Counted from the first letter of the stretch, positions 34,629 to 45,720 are shown. The stretch: 64,000 nt of DNA from Ramlibacter paludis (GCF_022012305.1 NZ_JAKLTM010000001.1:620001-684000), one strand, 5' to 3'. Numbers and translations are program-made. The notes: generated by a model not told the origin, from the sequence alone.

Positions 34629-35552
34629 TTATTCGATGTTCTGGACCTGCTCGCGCATCTGCTCGATCAGGACCTTCATGTCGACGGAGATCCGGGTCAG
34701 CTCCAGCGCCGCGGACTTCGAGCCCAGGGTGTTGGCCTCGCGGTGCAGTTCCTGGATCAGGAAGTCCAGCCGCTTGCCGATCTCGCCGCCCTTGGTGATC
34801 AGGCGCTCGATCTCGTCCAGGTGGGCGGCCAGGCGCGTGAGCTCCTCGGCCACGTCGATCCGGATCGCGAAAGCGGTGGCTTCGGTCAGCGCGCGGTCCT
34901 GGGCCGCCTCCGGCGTGGCCGTGCCTTCGCCCAGCGCCATCGCTTCCTTCCAGCGTTCGAGGAAGCGGTTGCGCTGCTGCTCCACCAGCTGCGGCACCAG
35001 CGGCCTGGCCTGTTCGGCCAGGGCGCGCAACTGCTTCAGGTGGCCAAGCAGCATCGTGGCCAGGCGGGCGCCTTCACGCTCGCGGGCGGACAGCAGGTCG
35101 GCCAGCACCTTGCCGGCCAGGGCCTGCAGCGGCTCGGCGTAGTCGGCGTCGCCGGTGTTCTCGGCCGAGGCCAGGCGCAGGATCTCGGCGACCGACAGGG
35201 CGCCGGCTTCCGGCATCCAGCTGCGCACGGTGTCCTGCACCGCGGAGACGCGCTGCAGGGTGCGCACCGAGGGCTCGCGCACGCTGTCGGCGGCCGTGCC
35301 CTCGACGCCCGCGCGCACTTCGACCTTGCCGCGCTTCACCCGGGCGGTGATCAATTCCCGCAGCGCCGGCTCGTGGGAGCGCAGTTCCTCGCCGAGTCGG
35401 AACGACAGGTCCAGGAAGCGGCTGTTGACCGAGCGGATCTCCAGTCCCAGGCGCGCCGCGGGTGTTGCAGGCTTGCCGCTTTCGTTGTTGGCAGGCTGCG
35501 AACCCGGGGTTTGCTGCGCCGAAGCGTAGCCGGTCATGCTGTAAACTGGCAC
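34629..35552 (-). CDS. yicC: YicC-family endoribonuclease
   Basis: 307 residues from a GTG at 35552 (or 302 from the ATG at 35537). The start SMTGYASAQ is the family hallmark, then [38 protein letters not shown], and the C-terminal [49 protein letters not shown]. YicC is an RNase that degrades small RNA RyhB in E. coli; its conserved place next to gmk is seen here. Between residues 14 and 30 is a low-complexity insert ([14 protein letters not shown]) not usual in the family. The kinase gene on the other strand starts 73 bp away. Confidence 0.93.
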   Translation of the reverse strand: MPVYSMTGYASAQQTPGSQPANNESGKPATPAARLGLEIRSVNSRFLDLSFRLGEELRSHEPALRELITARVKRGKVEVRAGVEGTAADSVREPSVRTLQRVSAVQDTVRSWMPEAGALSVAEILRLASAENTGDADYAEPLQALAGKVLADLLSAREREGARLATMLLGHLKQLRALAEQARPLVPQLVEQQRNRFLERWKEAMALGEGTATPEAAQDRALTEATAFAIRIDVAEELTRLAAHLDEIERLITKGGEIGKRLDFLIQELHREANTLGSKSAALELTRISVDMKVLIEQMREQVQNIE

Positions 35553-35624
35553 GGAGGAGTTCTTTGCTGTTCGTTGCGAGGAAGGGACACCGGGCCATCG
35601 GCAGGCCCGCACAATCTTCAAATT

Positions 35625-36635
35625 ATGTCAAAGGTCAAACCCGCCCCCTTGCCGCCGGATACCGTGATCGGCGGCTATCGGGTGGTGCGCAAGCTCTCCG
35701 CCGGGGGTTTCGGGGTTGTGTACCTGGCCGTCGACAACGAGGGCCAGCAGGTCGCCATCAAGGAATACCTGCCGTCCTCCCTGGCCACCCGGCCGCCCGG
35801 TGAACTGCTGCCGCAGGTGGCGCCGGAAAAGCTCTCCCTCTACCGCCTGGGCCTGAAAAGCTTCTTCGAAGAAGGCCGTTCGCTCGCCCAGATCTCGCAC
35901 AGCTCGGTCGTGAGCGTGCTGAATTTCTTCCGCGAGAACGAAACCGTCTACATGGTGATGAACTACCTGGAGGGCGCGACCCTGCAGGACTTCATCATCA
36001 CCGCCCGCGAGCTGAAGAAGCAGAAGGTGTTCCGCGAGTCCACCATCCGCTCGCTGTTCGACGAGATCCTGCGCGGCTTGCGCATCGTGCACCAGCACAA
36101 GATGCTGCACCTGGACATCAAGCCGGCCAACATCTTCATCACCGACGACAACCGCGCGGTGATGATCGACTTCGGCGCCGCGCGCGAAGTGCTGTCCAAG
36201 GAAGGCAACTTCATCCGCCCGATGTACACCCCCGGCTTCGCGGCGCCCGAGATGTACCGGCGCGATTCCTCGATGGGGCCGTGGACCGACATCTACGCCA
36301 TCGGCGCCTGCATCTATGCCTGCATGCAGGGTTATCCCCCGAACGACGCGCCGCAGCGGCTGGAAAAAGACCGCCTGGCGCTTGCATTGAGCCGCCTGCG
36401 CGGCGTCTATAGCGACAACCTGATCGAAGTGGTCGAATGGTGCATGTCGCTCGATCCGCTTTCGCGCCCGCAGTCGGTGTTTGCCCTCCAGAAGGAACTG
36501 AGCCGGGAGGGCGAGCGGCGCTACACGAAGCTGTCGGTCGGTGAGAAGATGCGGCTCCAGTTCGACAACATGGTCACCGACACCAAGAAGAGCATGAAGC
36601 GCGCAACCGGGTTCGGCGGAGCCAAGGCACGATGA
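35625..36635 (+). CDS. Serine/threonine protein kinase (non-RD type)
   Basis: 336 residues, cytosolic. Kinase motifs in order: Gly-loop [20 protein letters not shown] (ATP Lys), then the catalytic loop [10 protein letters not shown] (Asp and Asn present, but Leu in place of the Arg of HRD), DFGAAR, a conserved GFAAPEMYR after the activation loop, and [15 protein letters not shown]. No transmembrane or sensor domain follows; the last 70 residues are charged. It overlaps the PP2C gene by 4 bp, so the pair makes a reversible phosphorylation switch. The start ATG at 35625 has no strong ribosome site. Confidence 0.92.
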   Translation: MSKVKPAPLPPDTVIGGYRVVRKLSAGGFGVVYLAVDNEGQQVAIKEYLPSSLATRPPGELLPQVAPEKLSLYRLGLKSFFEEGRSLAQISHSSVVSVLNFFRENETVYMVMNYLEGATLQDFIITARELKKQKVFRESTIRSLFDEILRGLRIVHQHKMLHLDIKPANIFITDDNRAVMIDFGAAREVLSKEGNFIRPMYTPGFAAPEMYRRDSSMGPWTDIYAIGACIYACMQGYPPNDAPQRLEKDRLALALSRLRGVYSDNLIEVVEWCMSLDPLSRPQSVFALQKELSREGERRYTKLSVGEKMRLQFDNMVTDTKKSMKRATGFGGAKAR

Positions 36636-37534
36636 AATTCTCGGTCTTCCAGGTCAGCCGCAAGGGCGGCCGCGAAAAGAACGAAGACCGCATGGGCTAT
36701 TGCTACACGCGCGAGTCGGGCCTGTTCCTGCTCGCCGACGGCATGGGCGGCCATCCGGAAGGCGAAATCGCCGCCCAGCTCGCGCTGCAGACCATCTCCG
36801 CGCTGTACCAGAAGGAAGCGCGCCCGGTCGTGAAGGACGTCACGGAGTTCCTCTCCGTCGCCCTCATGGCCGCGCACCACCAGATCATCCGCTACGCCAG
36901 CGAGAAGGGCATGCTCGACACGCCCCGCACCACGCTGGTGGCGGCCATCGTCCAGGGCCAGCACGCCACCTGGGTGCACTGCGGCGACTCGCGGCTGTAC
37001 GTCGTGCGCGGCAACGAGATGCTGACGCGCACGCGCGACCACTCGTACCTGGAGCAGCAGAACGCCGGCGTGATCCGCATGGACCGGATCAACCGCAACA
37101 TCCTTTTCACCTGCCTGGGCTCGCCGACCAAGCCGGTCTTCGACGTGACCGGCCCGGTGCAGCTGCAGCAGGGCGACAAGATCCTGCTGTGCTCCGACGG
37201 CCTGTGGGGCAGCCTGAGCGACCTGGACATCGTGCGCGAGCTGAGCGGCAAGCCGGTCGCGCAGGCGGTGCCCGACCTCGTCGAAGGGGCGCTGCGCAAC
37301 GGCGGCGAGCACTCCGACAACGTCACCGTGATCGCGATGGAGTGGGAAACGCCGGACAGCTTCGAGTCCACCCGCGGCATCAGCACGGATTCGATCAGCG
37401 ACGGCGTCTTCGCCTCGACCATCCAGGCCGGCGTGCTCGACACCCTGGTCGACGACCTCGACGACGCCGCCATCGAGCGGTCCATCGCCGAGATCAACGA
37501 AGCGATCAAGCGCTCGGCGGCCCGCAAGGGCTAG
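36632..37534 (+). CDS. PP2C-family serine/threonine phosphatase
   Basis: 300 residues, coupled to the kinase by an ATGA overlap. The metal-binding motifs are all present: [12 protein letters not shown] (first Asp), [16 protein letters not shown], then [28 protein letters not shown] and [11 protein letters not shown]. It should dephosphorylate the targets of the neighbouring kinase, and the kinase itself. The C-terminal 60 residues are an acidic tail with repeats of Asp, Ser and Ile, possibly a binding region. The kinase-PP2C pair stands between yicC and rph in several Comamonadaceae. Confidence 0.94.
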   Translation: MKFSVFQVSRKGGREKNEDRMGYCYTRESGLFLLADGMGGHPEGEIAAQLALQTISALYQKEARPVVKDVTEFLSVALMAAHHQIIRYASEKGMLDTPRTTLVAAIVQGQHATWVHCGDSRLYVVRGNEMLTRTRDHSYLEQQNAGVIRMDRINRNILFTCLGSPTKPVFDVTGPVQLQQGDKILLCSDGLWGSLSDLDIVRELSGKPVAQAVPDLVEGALRNGGEHSDNVTVIAMEWETPDSFESTRGISTDSISDGVFASTIQAGVLDTLVDDLDDAAIERSIAEINEAIKRSAARKG

Positions 37535-37540
37535 CAGCCC

Positions 37541-37565
37541 GTCATTCCCGCCCGCGCGGGATGAC
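37541..37565. repeat. Intergenic palindromic repeat (family 1)
   Basis: GTCATTCCCGCCCGCGCGGGATGAC, an almost perfect inverted repeat between the phosphatase and rph. Confidence 0.7.
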
Positions 37566-37590
37566 ATTGCGCGATGGCTATGATTCGCGC

Positions 37591-38319
37591 ATGTCTTCCT
37601 TTGTCCGTCCCGGCAGCCGCGCCGCCGACCAGCTCCGTCCCGTCCGCATCACCCGCGGCTTCACCATCCACGCCGAGGGCTCGGTGCTCATCGAGTTCGG
37701 CAACACCCGCGTGCTGTGCACGGCCTCGGTCGAAGAAAAAGTGCCGCCGCACAAGCGCGGCAGCGGCGAAGGCTGGGTGACGGCGGAATACGGCATGCTG
37801 CCGCGCGCCACGCACACCCGTGGCGACCGCGAAGCCGCCCGCGGCAAGCAAAGCGGCCGCACGCAGGAGATCCAGCGCCTCATCGGCCGCTCGCTGCGCG
37901 CCGTGTTCGACCTGAAGAAGCTGGGCGAGCGCACCATCACGCTGGACTGCGACGTGCTGCAGGCCGACGGCGGCACCCGCACCGCCGCGATCACCGGAGC
38001 TTTCGTGGCCGCACGCGATGCGGTGAACAAGCTGCTGGCCTCCGGCAAGCTGGCCGAGTCGCCCGTGCTCGGCCCCGTCGCCGCGATCTCGGTGGGCATC
38101 GTCGAAGGCACGCCGCTGCTGGACCTGGAATACGTCGAGGACGTCGCCTGCGACACCGACATGAACGTGGTGATGACGGGAGCCGGCCACTACGTCGAAG
38201 TGCAGGGCACGGCCGAAGGCGCTGCGTTCACGCGCGCCGAGATGGACGAACTGCTGCGCCTGGCCGAAAAGGGCATCGGCGAGCTGGTCGTCCTGCAGAA
38301 CCAGGCGCTGGCGGCGTGA
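37591..38319 (+). CDS. rph: Ribonuclease PH
   Basis: 242 residues. Phosphorolytic 3' exoribonuclease that trims tRNA precursors. Family features: [77 protein letters not shown], then [19 protein letters not shown]. Length equals the family norm. The ATG at 37591 is the start; its TGA overlaps the GTG start of rdgB by 4 bp, giving a rph-rdgB-hemW operon. Confidence 0.97.
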   Translation: MSSFVRPGSRAADQLRPVRITRGFTIHAEGSVLIEFGNTRVLCTASVEEKVPPHKRGSGEGWVTAEYGMLPRATHTRGDREAARGKQSGRTQEIQRLIGRSLRAVFDLKKLGERTITLDCDVLQADGGTRTAAITGAFVAARDAVNKLLASGKLAESPVLGPVAAISVGIVEGTPLLDLEYVEDVACDTDMNVVMTGAGHYVEVQGTAEGAAFTRAEMDELLRLAEKGIGELVVLQNQALAA

Positions 38320-38915
38320 AGCTGGTCCTCGCGTCGAACAATGCCGGCAAGCTCGCCGAGCTGCAGGACATGTTCGCGCCGCTCGGCGTGCAGCTGATCC
38401 GCCAGGGCGACCTCGGCGTGCCCGAGGCCGAGGAGCCGCACCGCACCTTCGTCGAGAACGCGCTCGCCAAGGCGCGCAACGCGGCGCAGCACAGCGGGCT
38501 GCCCGCGGTGGCGGACGACGCGGGCCTGTGCGTCGATGCCTTCGGCGGCCTGCCGGGCGTGGACACGGCCTTCTACGCGACGCAGTTCGGCTATCCCAAG
38601 GGCGACGACAACAACGTCAAGGCCTTGCTGGAGCAGATGCAGACCATCCAGAACCGGCGCGCCGCGCTCGTCAGTACGCTGGTGGCGGTCCGCTCGCCGG
38701 AAGATCCGGAGCCGCTGATCGCCGTGGGTCGTGCCGCTGGCGAGATCGCGCGCGAACCGGTGGGCCGCAATGGCTTCGGCTTCGACCCGGTGATGTACAT
38801 CCCGGCTTTCGGCCAGACCTTCGCGCAGCTGCCGCCGGAAGTGAAGAACGCGAACAGCCATCGCGGCCAGGCGGCGCGGCAGATGGTCCAGCTCATTCGC
38901 GAACGCTGGCTATGA
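38316..38915 (+). CDS. rdgB: XTP/dITP diphosphatase (RdgB/HAM1)
   Basis: 199 residues from a GTG at 38316 that overlaps the rph stop. House-cleaning pyrophosphatase for non-canonical purine triphosphates. Motifs: [18 protein letters not shown] (start of the fold), [38 protein letters not shown] with the metal-binding acids, [11 protein letters not shown] and [11 protein letters not shown] at the C-terminus. Its TGA overlaps the next ATG (hemW). Confidence 0.96.
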   Translation: MKLVLASNNAGKLAELQDMFAPLGVQLIRQGDLGVPEAEEPHRTFVENALAKARNAAQHSGLPAVADDAGLCVDAFGGLPGVDTAFYATQFGYPKGDDNNVKALLEQMQTIQNRRAALVSTLVAVRSPEDPEPLIAVGRAAGEIAREPVGRNGFGFDPVMYIPAFGQTFAQLPPEVKNANSHRGQAARQMVQLIRERWL

Positions 38916-40102
38916 CCCCCGACATGCAACGCTACATGCGGCCGGGCACGCTGCAGCTGGCGGCCTTGCCGCCGCTGTCGCTCTACGTGCACCTGCCGTG
39001 GTGCCTGAAGAAGTGCCCGTACTGCGACTTCAATTCGCACGAGATGCAGCCTTCGGCGATGCCGGAGCAGCGCTACCTCGATGCGCTGGTGACCGACCTG
39101 GAGGCCTCGCTGCCGCTGGTGTGGGGCCGCGAGGTGCACAGCATCTTCATCGGCGGTGGCACGCCCAGCCTCTTCTCGCCGCAAGGCATCGAACGCCTGA
39201 TCTCCGACATCCGCGCGCGGCTGAAGCTCGTGGCCGATTGCGAGATCACCCTGGAGGCGAACCCCGGCACCTTCGAGAAGGACCGCTTCAAGGCCTTCCG
39301 CGCGGCGGGTGTCACGCGGCTGTCGGTGGGCGTGCAAAGCTTCAACGACGCGCACCTGCGCGCGCTGGGCCGCGTGCACAACAGCGGCCAGGCGATCGCC
39401 GCGGTGGAGGAAGCCGCGGCTTCCTTCGAGACCTTCAACATCGACCTGATGTACGCGCTGCCCGGCCAGACGCTGGCGCAGCTGGAGGAAGACGTGACGC
39501 AGGCGCTGGCGCTGGCGCCGCCGCACCTGTCGATCTATCACCTGACCATCGAGCCCAACACCTACTTCGCCAAGTTCCCGCCGGTCACGCCACCGGAAGA
39601 CACGGCGTACGCGATGCTCGATCGCATCACCGAGATGACCACCGGCGCCGGCCTGGAGCGCTACGAAGTCTCGGCCTATGCGCGGCCGGAGCACCGCTGC
39701 TGGCACAACTTCAACTACTGGCAGTTCGGCGACTACCTGGGCATAGGCGCGGGCGCGCACGGCAAGCTGAGTTTTCCGCATCGCGTGGTGCGGCAGGTCC
39801 GCTACCGCGAGCCCAAGCTGTACATGGACAACGCCCTGGCCGGCAACGCCATCGCGCAGGACGAGGAAGTGCCGCGCGCGCAGCTGCCGTTCGAGTACAT
39901 GCTGAACGCGCTGCGCTTGCGCGAGGGCTTCGTGCTGCAGGATTTCGTGGATCGCACCGGCCTGCCCTTGAGCGCGATCGAGAAGCCGCTGAAAGAAGCG
40001 GAGGCGAAGGGCCTGATCGAGCGCGACTTCGCCCGCGTGCGGCCGACGGAGCGGGGCTTCGATTTCCTCAGTGACCTGCAGGCGCTGTTCCTCGCCGACT
40101 AG
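38912..40102 (+). CDS. hemW: Radical SAM heme chaperone HemW
   Basis: 396 residues. Radical SAM protein that hands heme to membrane enzymes, formerly called a coproporphyrinogen oxidase. The cluster motif is CLKKCPYCDFNS (CxxxCxxC plus the extra Cys seen in HemW rather than HemN), then IFIGGGTPSLFS, LEANPGTFE, RLSVGVQSFND, and the C-terminal GLIERDFARVRPTERGFDF. The sequence starts ATG at 38912, overlapping the rdgB stop. Last gene of rph-rdgB-hemW; tRNA-Ser follows 12 bp later. Confidence 0.94.
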   Translation: MTPDMQRYMRPGTLQLAALPPLSLYVHLPWCLKKCPYCDFNSHEMQPSAMPEQRYLDALVTDLEASLPLVWGREVHSIFIGGGTPSLFSPQGIERLISDIRARLKLVADCEITLEANPGTFEKDRFKAFRAAGVTRLSVGVQSFNDAHLRALGRVHNSGQAIAAVEEAAASFETFNIDLMYALPGQTLAQLEEDVTQALALAPPHLSIYHLTIEPNTYFAKFPPVTPPEDTAYAMLDRITEMTTGAGLERYEVSAYARPEHRCWHNFNYWQFGDYLGIGAGAHGKLSFPHRVVRQVRYREPKLYMDNALAGNAIAQDEEVPRAQLPFEYMLNALRLREGFVLQDFVDRTGLPLSAIEKPLKEAEAKGLIERDFARVRPTERGFDFLSDLQALFLAD

Positions 40103-40114
40103 AATCGGCCAGAA

Positions 40115-40204
40115 GGAAGCGTGGGAGAGTGGTTTAATCCAGCGGTCTTGAAAACCGCCGACGTTGTGAGACGTCCGTGAGTTCGAATCTCACCGCTTCC
40201 GCCA
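40115..40204 (+). tRNA. tRNA-Ser(UGA)
   Basis: 90-nt class II tRNA with encoded GCCA end: acceptor GGAAGCG/CGCTTCC, anticodon stem CGGTC/GACCG-like around TCTTGAAAA with TGA, and a long variable arm GACGTTGTGAGACGTC. A TAGAAT at 40100-40105, which overlaps the last codon of hemW, is a possible -10 box. Confidence 0.94.
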
Positions 40205-40228
40205 CTACCTCTGCTTGTTGGAAGCCCT

Positions 40229-40254
40229 GGGTCCCCGCCTTCGCGGGGATGACG
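40229..40254. repeat. Intergenic palindromic repeat (family 1)
   Basis: GGTCCCCGCCTTCGCGGGGA plus a short tail, inside the 123-bp spacer between tRNA-Ser and its duplicated 3' fragment. Confidence 0.65.
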
Positions 40255-40327
40255 CCGGTGCCGCGGTCTTGTTCAACGCGTAGCGTTGGGGAGGCACTCA
40301 TATTGCGCAGCAATGTGAGTGACTACC

Positions 40328-40381
40328 AAAACCGCCGACGTTGTGAGACGTCCGTGAGTTCGAATCTCACCGCTTCCGCCA
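40328..40381 (+). repeat. Duplicate of the 3' 54 bp of tRNA-Ser
   Basis: Positions 40328-40381 repeat 40151-40204 exactly (54 of 54 bp by eye): from the last base of the anticodon through the variable arm and T-arm to CCA. The 5' half is absent, so it is not a functional tRNA. The 123-bp spacer has no gene. Such a 3' tRNA copy is what site-specific integration or imprecise loss of an element at a tRNA gene leaves behind. Confidence 0.85.
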
Positions 40382-40424
40382 TCTGAGCGTTGTGGCCGCC
40401 GCGTGATCGGCCTATCCTTCGCGG

Positions 40425-40793
40425 ATGCGCCTCTGGAAATCCTCCCCGCCTGCTCCTACTGCCGAGTTCGACCCGAACTCCACCAAGCATTTCCAGGCGC
40501 GGATGAAACGGGCGCCGGTGTGGTTCTGTTCCTTCCTCGCCGGCAATCACCGCGAGCAGCGGCGCTTTCGCGACGAGCTCGCGTCGATGAAAGGCGCGTG
40601 GCCGCTGCTGATGAAGCAGCGCCGCGGCGGCAAGTGGACGCCCGAGGAGAAGGACAAGCTCAAGGGAATGGTGCGATCGGCGTCGTCGGTCAGCCCCTAC
40701 CTTTTCATCTGGGCGATCCCGGGCTCGATGCTGCTGCTGCCTTTCCTTGCGTGGTACCTCGATACCCGCCGCAAGCAGAGGACGAAAGCCTAG
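40425..40793 (+). CDS. Uncharacterised small membrane protein, LETM1-like C-terminal motif
   Basis: 122 residues. A basic soluble N-terminal part (KHFQARMKRAPVWFCSFLAGNHREQRRFRDEL) leads to one hydrophobic helix near residues 88-110 (SPYLFIWAIPGSMLLLPFLAWYL), then RRKQRTKA. The phrase with Trp-Ala-Ile-Pro-Gly followed by Leu-Leu-Leu-Pro resembles the membrane-entry region of LETM1-like proteins, but the rest does not confirm it. It starts 43 bp after the tRNA-Ser fragment and its stop overlaps that of the convergent small gene. Confidence 0.68.
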   Translation: MRLWKSSPPAPTAEFDPNSTKHFQARMKRAPVWFCSFLAGNHREQRRFRDELASMKGAWPLLMKQRRGGKWTPEEKDKLKGMVRSASSVSPYLFIWAIPGSMLLLPFLAWYLDTRRKQRTKA

Positions 40794-41008
40794 GACTGCG
40801 AGCGCCGCGGCCAATCGCTGAAGACGGGGTTGCGTCCGCCAGGACGCGTGGCATCGCGCGGATCGACGGCGCTTGCCGGCTTGGCGCGCAGCGATTTCGT
40901 CAGGTAAGGCAGCACGCTCTGCGCGCCCGAGCCCCAGCGCTGGCCCGGCTCCGGCAGTTCGCCGTCCGCGTCGTCGGTGAGGGCAGCCGGCCTGGAGTTG
41001 CTGTGCAT
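40790..41008 (-). CDS. Uncharacterised 72-residue protein
   Basis: From the ATG at 41008, a soluble protein rich in Pro, Ser, Asp and Arg with no recognisable domain: MHSNSRPAALTDDADG and later PVFSDWPRRS. It is the most plausible of the frames here since it lies 4 bp downstream of the gene at 41013-41357 and shares its strand. The evidence is weak: short, disordered in character, and partly overlapping the stop of the opposite gene. Confidence 0.45.
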   Translation of the reverse strand: MHSNSRPAALTDDADGELPEPGQRWGSGAQSVLPYLTKSLRAKPASAVDPRDATRPGGRNPVFSDWPRRSQS

Positions 41009-41012
41009 GGAA

Positions 41013-41357
41013 TCAGTTCCGTGCGGGCCAGAGTTCCACCGCTGGCCGGCGGATGAACGACGGGTCGCTGTCCTCGACGCGGCGCTTGGGCGGCGGCGCC
41101 ACCGAGAACAGCATGTCGCAGCCGAACATTTCGTCCTCGCCACCCAGCAGGTGTTCCTTGTAGCCGAGGCTGCGCAAGTGTTTCGAGAAGAAGGCGACCT
41201 GGCGGTAGCCATCGAGCTCGCCTTGTGCCAGCAGCACGCCTTCCTGGGCGATGCCGATCTTCAGCCCCAGGCGGTGCGTGGTGGGCATGTGCTTCGCCAT
41301 CGCGAAGCTCCTGGCGATCCCGTCGAACCCGGCGGGCGGCTCGTGCAGCAGTTTCAT
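41013..41357 (-). CDS. Uncharacterised 114-residue protein
   Basis: 114 residues without a signal peptide. Middle part KIGIAQEGVLLAQGELDGYRQVAFFSKHLRSLGYKEHLLGGEDEMFGCDMLF looks like a small alpha/beta fold. I do not recognise the family. It begins (ATG at 41357) 57 bp upstream of the ureG stop, on the same strand as the urease genes, so it could be the last part of that operon; the 57-bp gap argues that it might be separate. Confidence 0.6.
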   Translation of the reverse strand: MKLLHEPPAGFDGIARSFAMAKHMPTTHRLGLKIGIAQEGVLLAQGELDGYRQVAFFSKHLRSLGYKEHLLGGEDEMFGCDMLFSVAPPPKRRVEDSDPSFIRRPAVELWPARN

Positions 41358-41414
41358 GCCGCCAACTTACGCGGCGCCGGCCGATCTGACTGTAGGACGC
41401 GGCCGCGTCGCCGA

Positions 41415-42083
41415 TTACATCTGGTGACTACCCGGCAAGTCTTGAAGCATTCCCTTGCGCTCGATGAACTTGACGACTTCGTCGAGCCCCGTTCGCGTCT
41501 TCAGGTTGGTCATCACGAAGGGCTTGTCGCGGCGCATGCGGCGCGTGTCGGCTTCCATCACGCCCAGGTCGGCGCCCACGTAGGGCGCCAGGTCGGTCTT
41601 GTTGATGACGAACAGGTCGCTCTTGGTGATGCCGGGCCCGCCCTTGCGCGGGATCTTCTCGCCCGCGGCGACGTCGATCACGTAGATGGTGAGGTCGCTC
41701 AGTTCCGGGCTGAACGTGGCCGCCAGGTTGTCGCCGCCCGATTCGACGAACACGATGTCGGCATCCGGGAAATTCTCCAGCATGCGGTCGATCGCCTCCA
41801 GGTTGATGGAGGCATCCTCGCGGATCGCCGTGTGCGGGCAGCCGCCGGTCTCCACGCCGACGATGCGTTCGGCCGGCAGCGCGCCGCTCACGGTCAGCAG
41901 GCGCTGGTCTTCCTTGGTGTAGATGTCGTTGGTGATGGCCACCAGGTCGTAGCGCTCGCGCATGGCCTTGCACAGCATCTCCAGCAGCGTCGTCTTCCCC
42001 GAGCCGACCGGGCCGCCGATTCCGACGCGCAGCGGCGGCAATTTCTTGGTGCGGTTGGCGATGTGGTGCAGTTGGGTGGTCAT
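41415..42083 (-). CDS. ureG: Urease accessory GTPase UreG
   Basis: 222 residues. GTPase that drives nickel delivery to urease. Walker [25 protein letters not shown] (the Cys-Pro-His nickel motif), [18 protein letters not shown], and the base-specificity motif NKTD in [13 protein letters not shown]-terminal region THxHxxxx is short here ([10 protein letters not shown]). ATG at 42083 overlaps the ureF stop by 4 bp. Last gene of the ureABCEFG set. Confidence 0.97.
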   Translation of the reverse strand: MTTQLHHIANRTKKLPPLRVGIGGPVGSGKTTLLEMLCKAMRERYDLVAITNDIYTKEDQRLLTVSGALPAERIVGVETGGCPHTAIREDASINLEAIDRMLENFPDADIVFVESGGDNLAATFSPELSDLTIYVIDVAAGEKIPRKGGPGITKSDLFVINKTDLAPYVGADLGVMEADTRRMRRDKPFVMTNLKTRTGLDEVVKFIERKGMLQDLPGSHQM

Positions 42084-42724
42084 GAGCGGAACAGTCGCGA
42101 GTATTGCGTTTCGTGGCGAGCGGAAAGGATGGCCAGCATCGGCGTGAAGGCCTGCGGCGCGCTGGCCAAGGCGTGGTCGACCGCGGCGGGGATCTCTTGC
42201 GCCAGGCGGCCCAGGATGCGCTGGCCGGCGGCCTGCCCCAGCGGCACCGACTTGATCGCGGCCTGCATCATGTTTTCGGACCAGCCGAAGGCGTAGGCGA
42301 GGCAGGTGGCACGGGCGGGGGCGCCTTGGGCGGCGAGGGCGAAGGCGACGGGGTAGGTCCTGGACTGCGGATCTTCGGATGGTGGGGTCGCTGCGCGAAC
42401 CCACCCTACGTCGGAGAGGGAACGGCCCATCTGTTCGGATTGCAGGCGGAACTCGCTGGTCTCGCGCGTCTGTCGAACCCAGTCGTCCATCTCGGCAGCG
42501 CGCGCAGGGCCTTGCGCCACCGCGGCCACCACGGCGAGGTCGCCGCGGGCCACCGCCACCAGCAATTGGTCCACCAGCCAGTCGCCCGCGCTCTCCTCGT
42601 CGCGGACCAGACCGGCTTCCACGGCCGCCTCGATGCCCTCCGAATAGGAGAAACCGCCCACGGGCAGGGCCGGCGAGGCCAGCCACGTGAGGCGCAGCAG
42701 TTCTTCGTCAGTGAGCGTGGTCAT
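42080..42724 (-). CDS. ureF: Urease accessory protein UreF
   Basis: 214 residues, helical. UreF, with UreD and UreG, forms the complex that activates the urease active site. Family features: [32 protein letters not shown] at the N-terminus and the C-terminal RLFRS end. The ATG at 42724 is preferred over one 24 bp upstream. It overlaps ureE by 17 bp and ureG by 4 bp. The residues between 115 and 130 contain a Pro/Ser-rich loop. Start uncertain only by a few codons. Confidence 0.93.
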   Translation of the reverse strand: MTTLTDEELLRLTWLASPALPVGGFSYSEGIEAAVEAGLVRDEESAGDWLVDQLLVAVARGDLAVVAAVAQGPARAAEMDDWVRQTRETSEFRLQSEQMGRSLSDVGWVRAATPPSEDPQSRTYPVAFALAAQGAPARATCLAYAFGWSENMMQAAIKSVPLGQAAGQRILGRLAQEIPAAVDHALASAPQAFTPMLAILSARHETQYSRLFRS

Positions 42725-43193
42725 GGCCGTGGTGGCCGCCGGCGGCATAGGCGCCGCCTTCCGGTTCGAAAGCGGCGTCCTGCGGCTTCACGATCAGGTG
42801 CATGGCGCGCAGCATGTCGGCCAGCACGTGGTCCGGTTCGATCTTGAGGTGGTCGGGCTTGAGCTCGATGGCAACGTGGCGGTTGCCCAGGTGGTAGGCC
42901 GCGCGCACCAGGTCGAAAGGCGTACCGTGCTCGGGGCAGTGCGTGATCACCAGCACCGGCTGCGCGGCGGCGATGACGCGGATCATCGAGCCGTCCTCCG
43001 CCACCAGCACGTCGTCGCCGCGCACCACGGTGCCGCGCGGCAGGAACACGCCGAGCCGGCGGCCCTGCGAATCGGTGGCGTCGAAGCGGCTTTTCTGGCG
43101 CACGTCCCAGTCGAGTTCCACGCTGGCGGCACGCTTGAGGAGGACGGGGGCCAGCCCCTGCCCCCGCGGCAGGATCTTCGAAACTTGCAGCAT
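42708..43193 (-). CDS. ureE: Urease accessory protein UreE (nickel metallochaperone)
   Basis: 161 residues. N-terminal peptide-binding-like domain ([36 protein letters not shown]) and the C-terminal nickel domain with NRHVAIEL, the conserved His, and a His-rich tail [10 protein letters not shown]. It carries nickel for urease maturation. Lies 7 bp downstream of ureC and overlaps ureF by 17 bp. Confidence 0.95.
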   Translation of the reverse strand: MLQVSKILPRGQGLAPVLLKRAASVELDWDVRQKSRFDATDSQGRRLGVFLPRGTVVRGDDVLVAEDGSMIRVIAAAQPVLVITHCPEHGTPFDLVRAAYHLGNRHVAIELKPDHLKIEPDHVLADMLRAMHLIVKPQDAAFEPEGGAYAAGGHHGHDHAH

Positions 43194-43200
43194 GCGCGGA

Positions 43201-44919
<1,719 letters not shown>

Positions 44920-45225
44920 CTAGAGTTTTCCTTGCACCAGCGCGCGGAAGCCGTGCACGATGCGGTCGCCGGCGAAGTCGACGAGTTCCACCGTGCGCTG
45001 CTGGCCCGGCTCGAAGCGCACGGCCGTGCCGGACGCGATGTTCAGGCGCATGCCGCGCGCCGCTGCGCGGTCGAAGGACAGGGCACCGTTGGTCTCGGCA
45101 AAGTGGTAGTGCGAGCCGACCTGGATCGGCCGGTCGGCGGTGTTCTGCACGACGACGGTGAGCGTCCGGCGGCCGGCGTTGAGCGCGTGGTCGCCGGCGT
45201 CGGTGAGCAGTTCGCCCGGGATCAC
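44920..45225 (-). CDS. ureB: Urease subunit beta
   Basis: 101 residues from a GTG at 45225 ([22 protein letters not shown]). The UreB pattern [61 protein letters not shown] is intact, including the conserved HYHF region. The length agrees with separate beta subunits (about 100). The GTG fits the known UreB start and lies 4 bp after the small HPGH gene. Followed directly by ureC. Confidence 0.95.
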   Translation of the reverse strand: MIPGELLTDAGDHALNAGRRTLTVVVQNTADRPIQVGSHYHFAETNGALSFDRAAARGMRLNIASGTAVRFEPGQQRTVELVDFAGDRIVHGFRALVQGKL

Positions 45226-45229
45226 CGTC

Positions 45230-45400
45230 TCAGTCCCCGCGCGACAGCCACAGCGCGATGCCGGCCAGCACGGCCACCGTGAGGAAGCCCGCGGTGTCGC
45301 TGGCATGCCAGTGCCATTCGCTCACCGCGCCGTGGCCCGGGTGCGCGTGGGCGGAGGCGGCAAACGCCCACAGGGCGGCGGGCAGCAGGCGCTGGAACAT
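45230..45400 (-). CDS. Small HPGH-motif membrane protein in the urease operon
   Basis: 56 residues. The ATG at 45400 has GGAGAACG just upstream. A signal or first membrane segment ([15 protein letters not shown]) is followed by [16 protein letters not shown] and one hydrophobic helix ([15 protein letters not shown]). HPGHG after a signal is the opening of HupE/UreJ nickel permeases, and this is where ureJ lies in many urease operons (between ureA and ureB), but only a single helix remains. It may bind nickel at the His-rich patch. It is too short for usual gene calling, yet fits the operon spacing and is supported by position. Confidence 0.75.
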   Translation of the reverse strand: MFQRLLPAALWAFAASAHAHPGHGAVSEWHWHASDTAGFLTVAVLAGIALWLSRGD

Positions 45401-45417
45401 GGGTCGTTCTCCTGGGT

Positions 45418-45720
45418 TCAGACGATGGGCTGGTGCACCGTGACCAGCTTGGTGCCGTCGGGAAAGGTGGCCTCGACCTGGATCTCCGGGATCATCTCGG
45501 CGACGCCTTCCATCACCTGCGCGCGGGTCAGCACGCTGCGGCCTTCGCTCATGAGCTGCGCCACGGACTTGCCGTCGCGCGCGCCTTCGAGCACCGCCGC
45601 CGAGATCAAGGCCATCGCCTCCGGGTAGTTCAGCCGCAGCCCGCGCGCCAGGCGCCGCTCCGCCAGCAGGGCGGCGGTGAACAGCAGCAGCTTGTCCTTC
45701 TCGCGGGGGGTGAGTTCCAT
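45418..45720 (-). CDS. ureA: Urease subunit gamma
   Basis: 100 residues: [50 protein letters not shown], then the conserved [17 protein letters not shown] and a C-terminal [15 protein letters not shown]. Textbook UreA. It is the first urease gene on this strand; the transporter-kinase gene starts 57 bp away on the other strand. The ureD gene that usually precedes ureA is not here. Confidence 0.97.
   Translation of the reverse strand: MELTPREKDKLLLFTAALLAERRLARGLRLNYPEAMALISAAVLEGARDGKSVAQLMSEGRSVLTRAQVMEGVAEMIPEIQVEATFPDGTKLVTVHQPIV

Noticed and set aside
40328-40381. A second tRNA-Ser gene
   Set aside because: Only the 3' half is present; the acceptor 5' strand, D-arm and anticodon stem are missing, so it cannot fold as a tRNA.
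40177-40386. A 69-codon open frame across the tRNA-Ser end and its copy
   Set aside because: It consists of the tRNA repeat read twice with a repeat element between; the protein has no sense.
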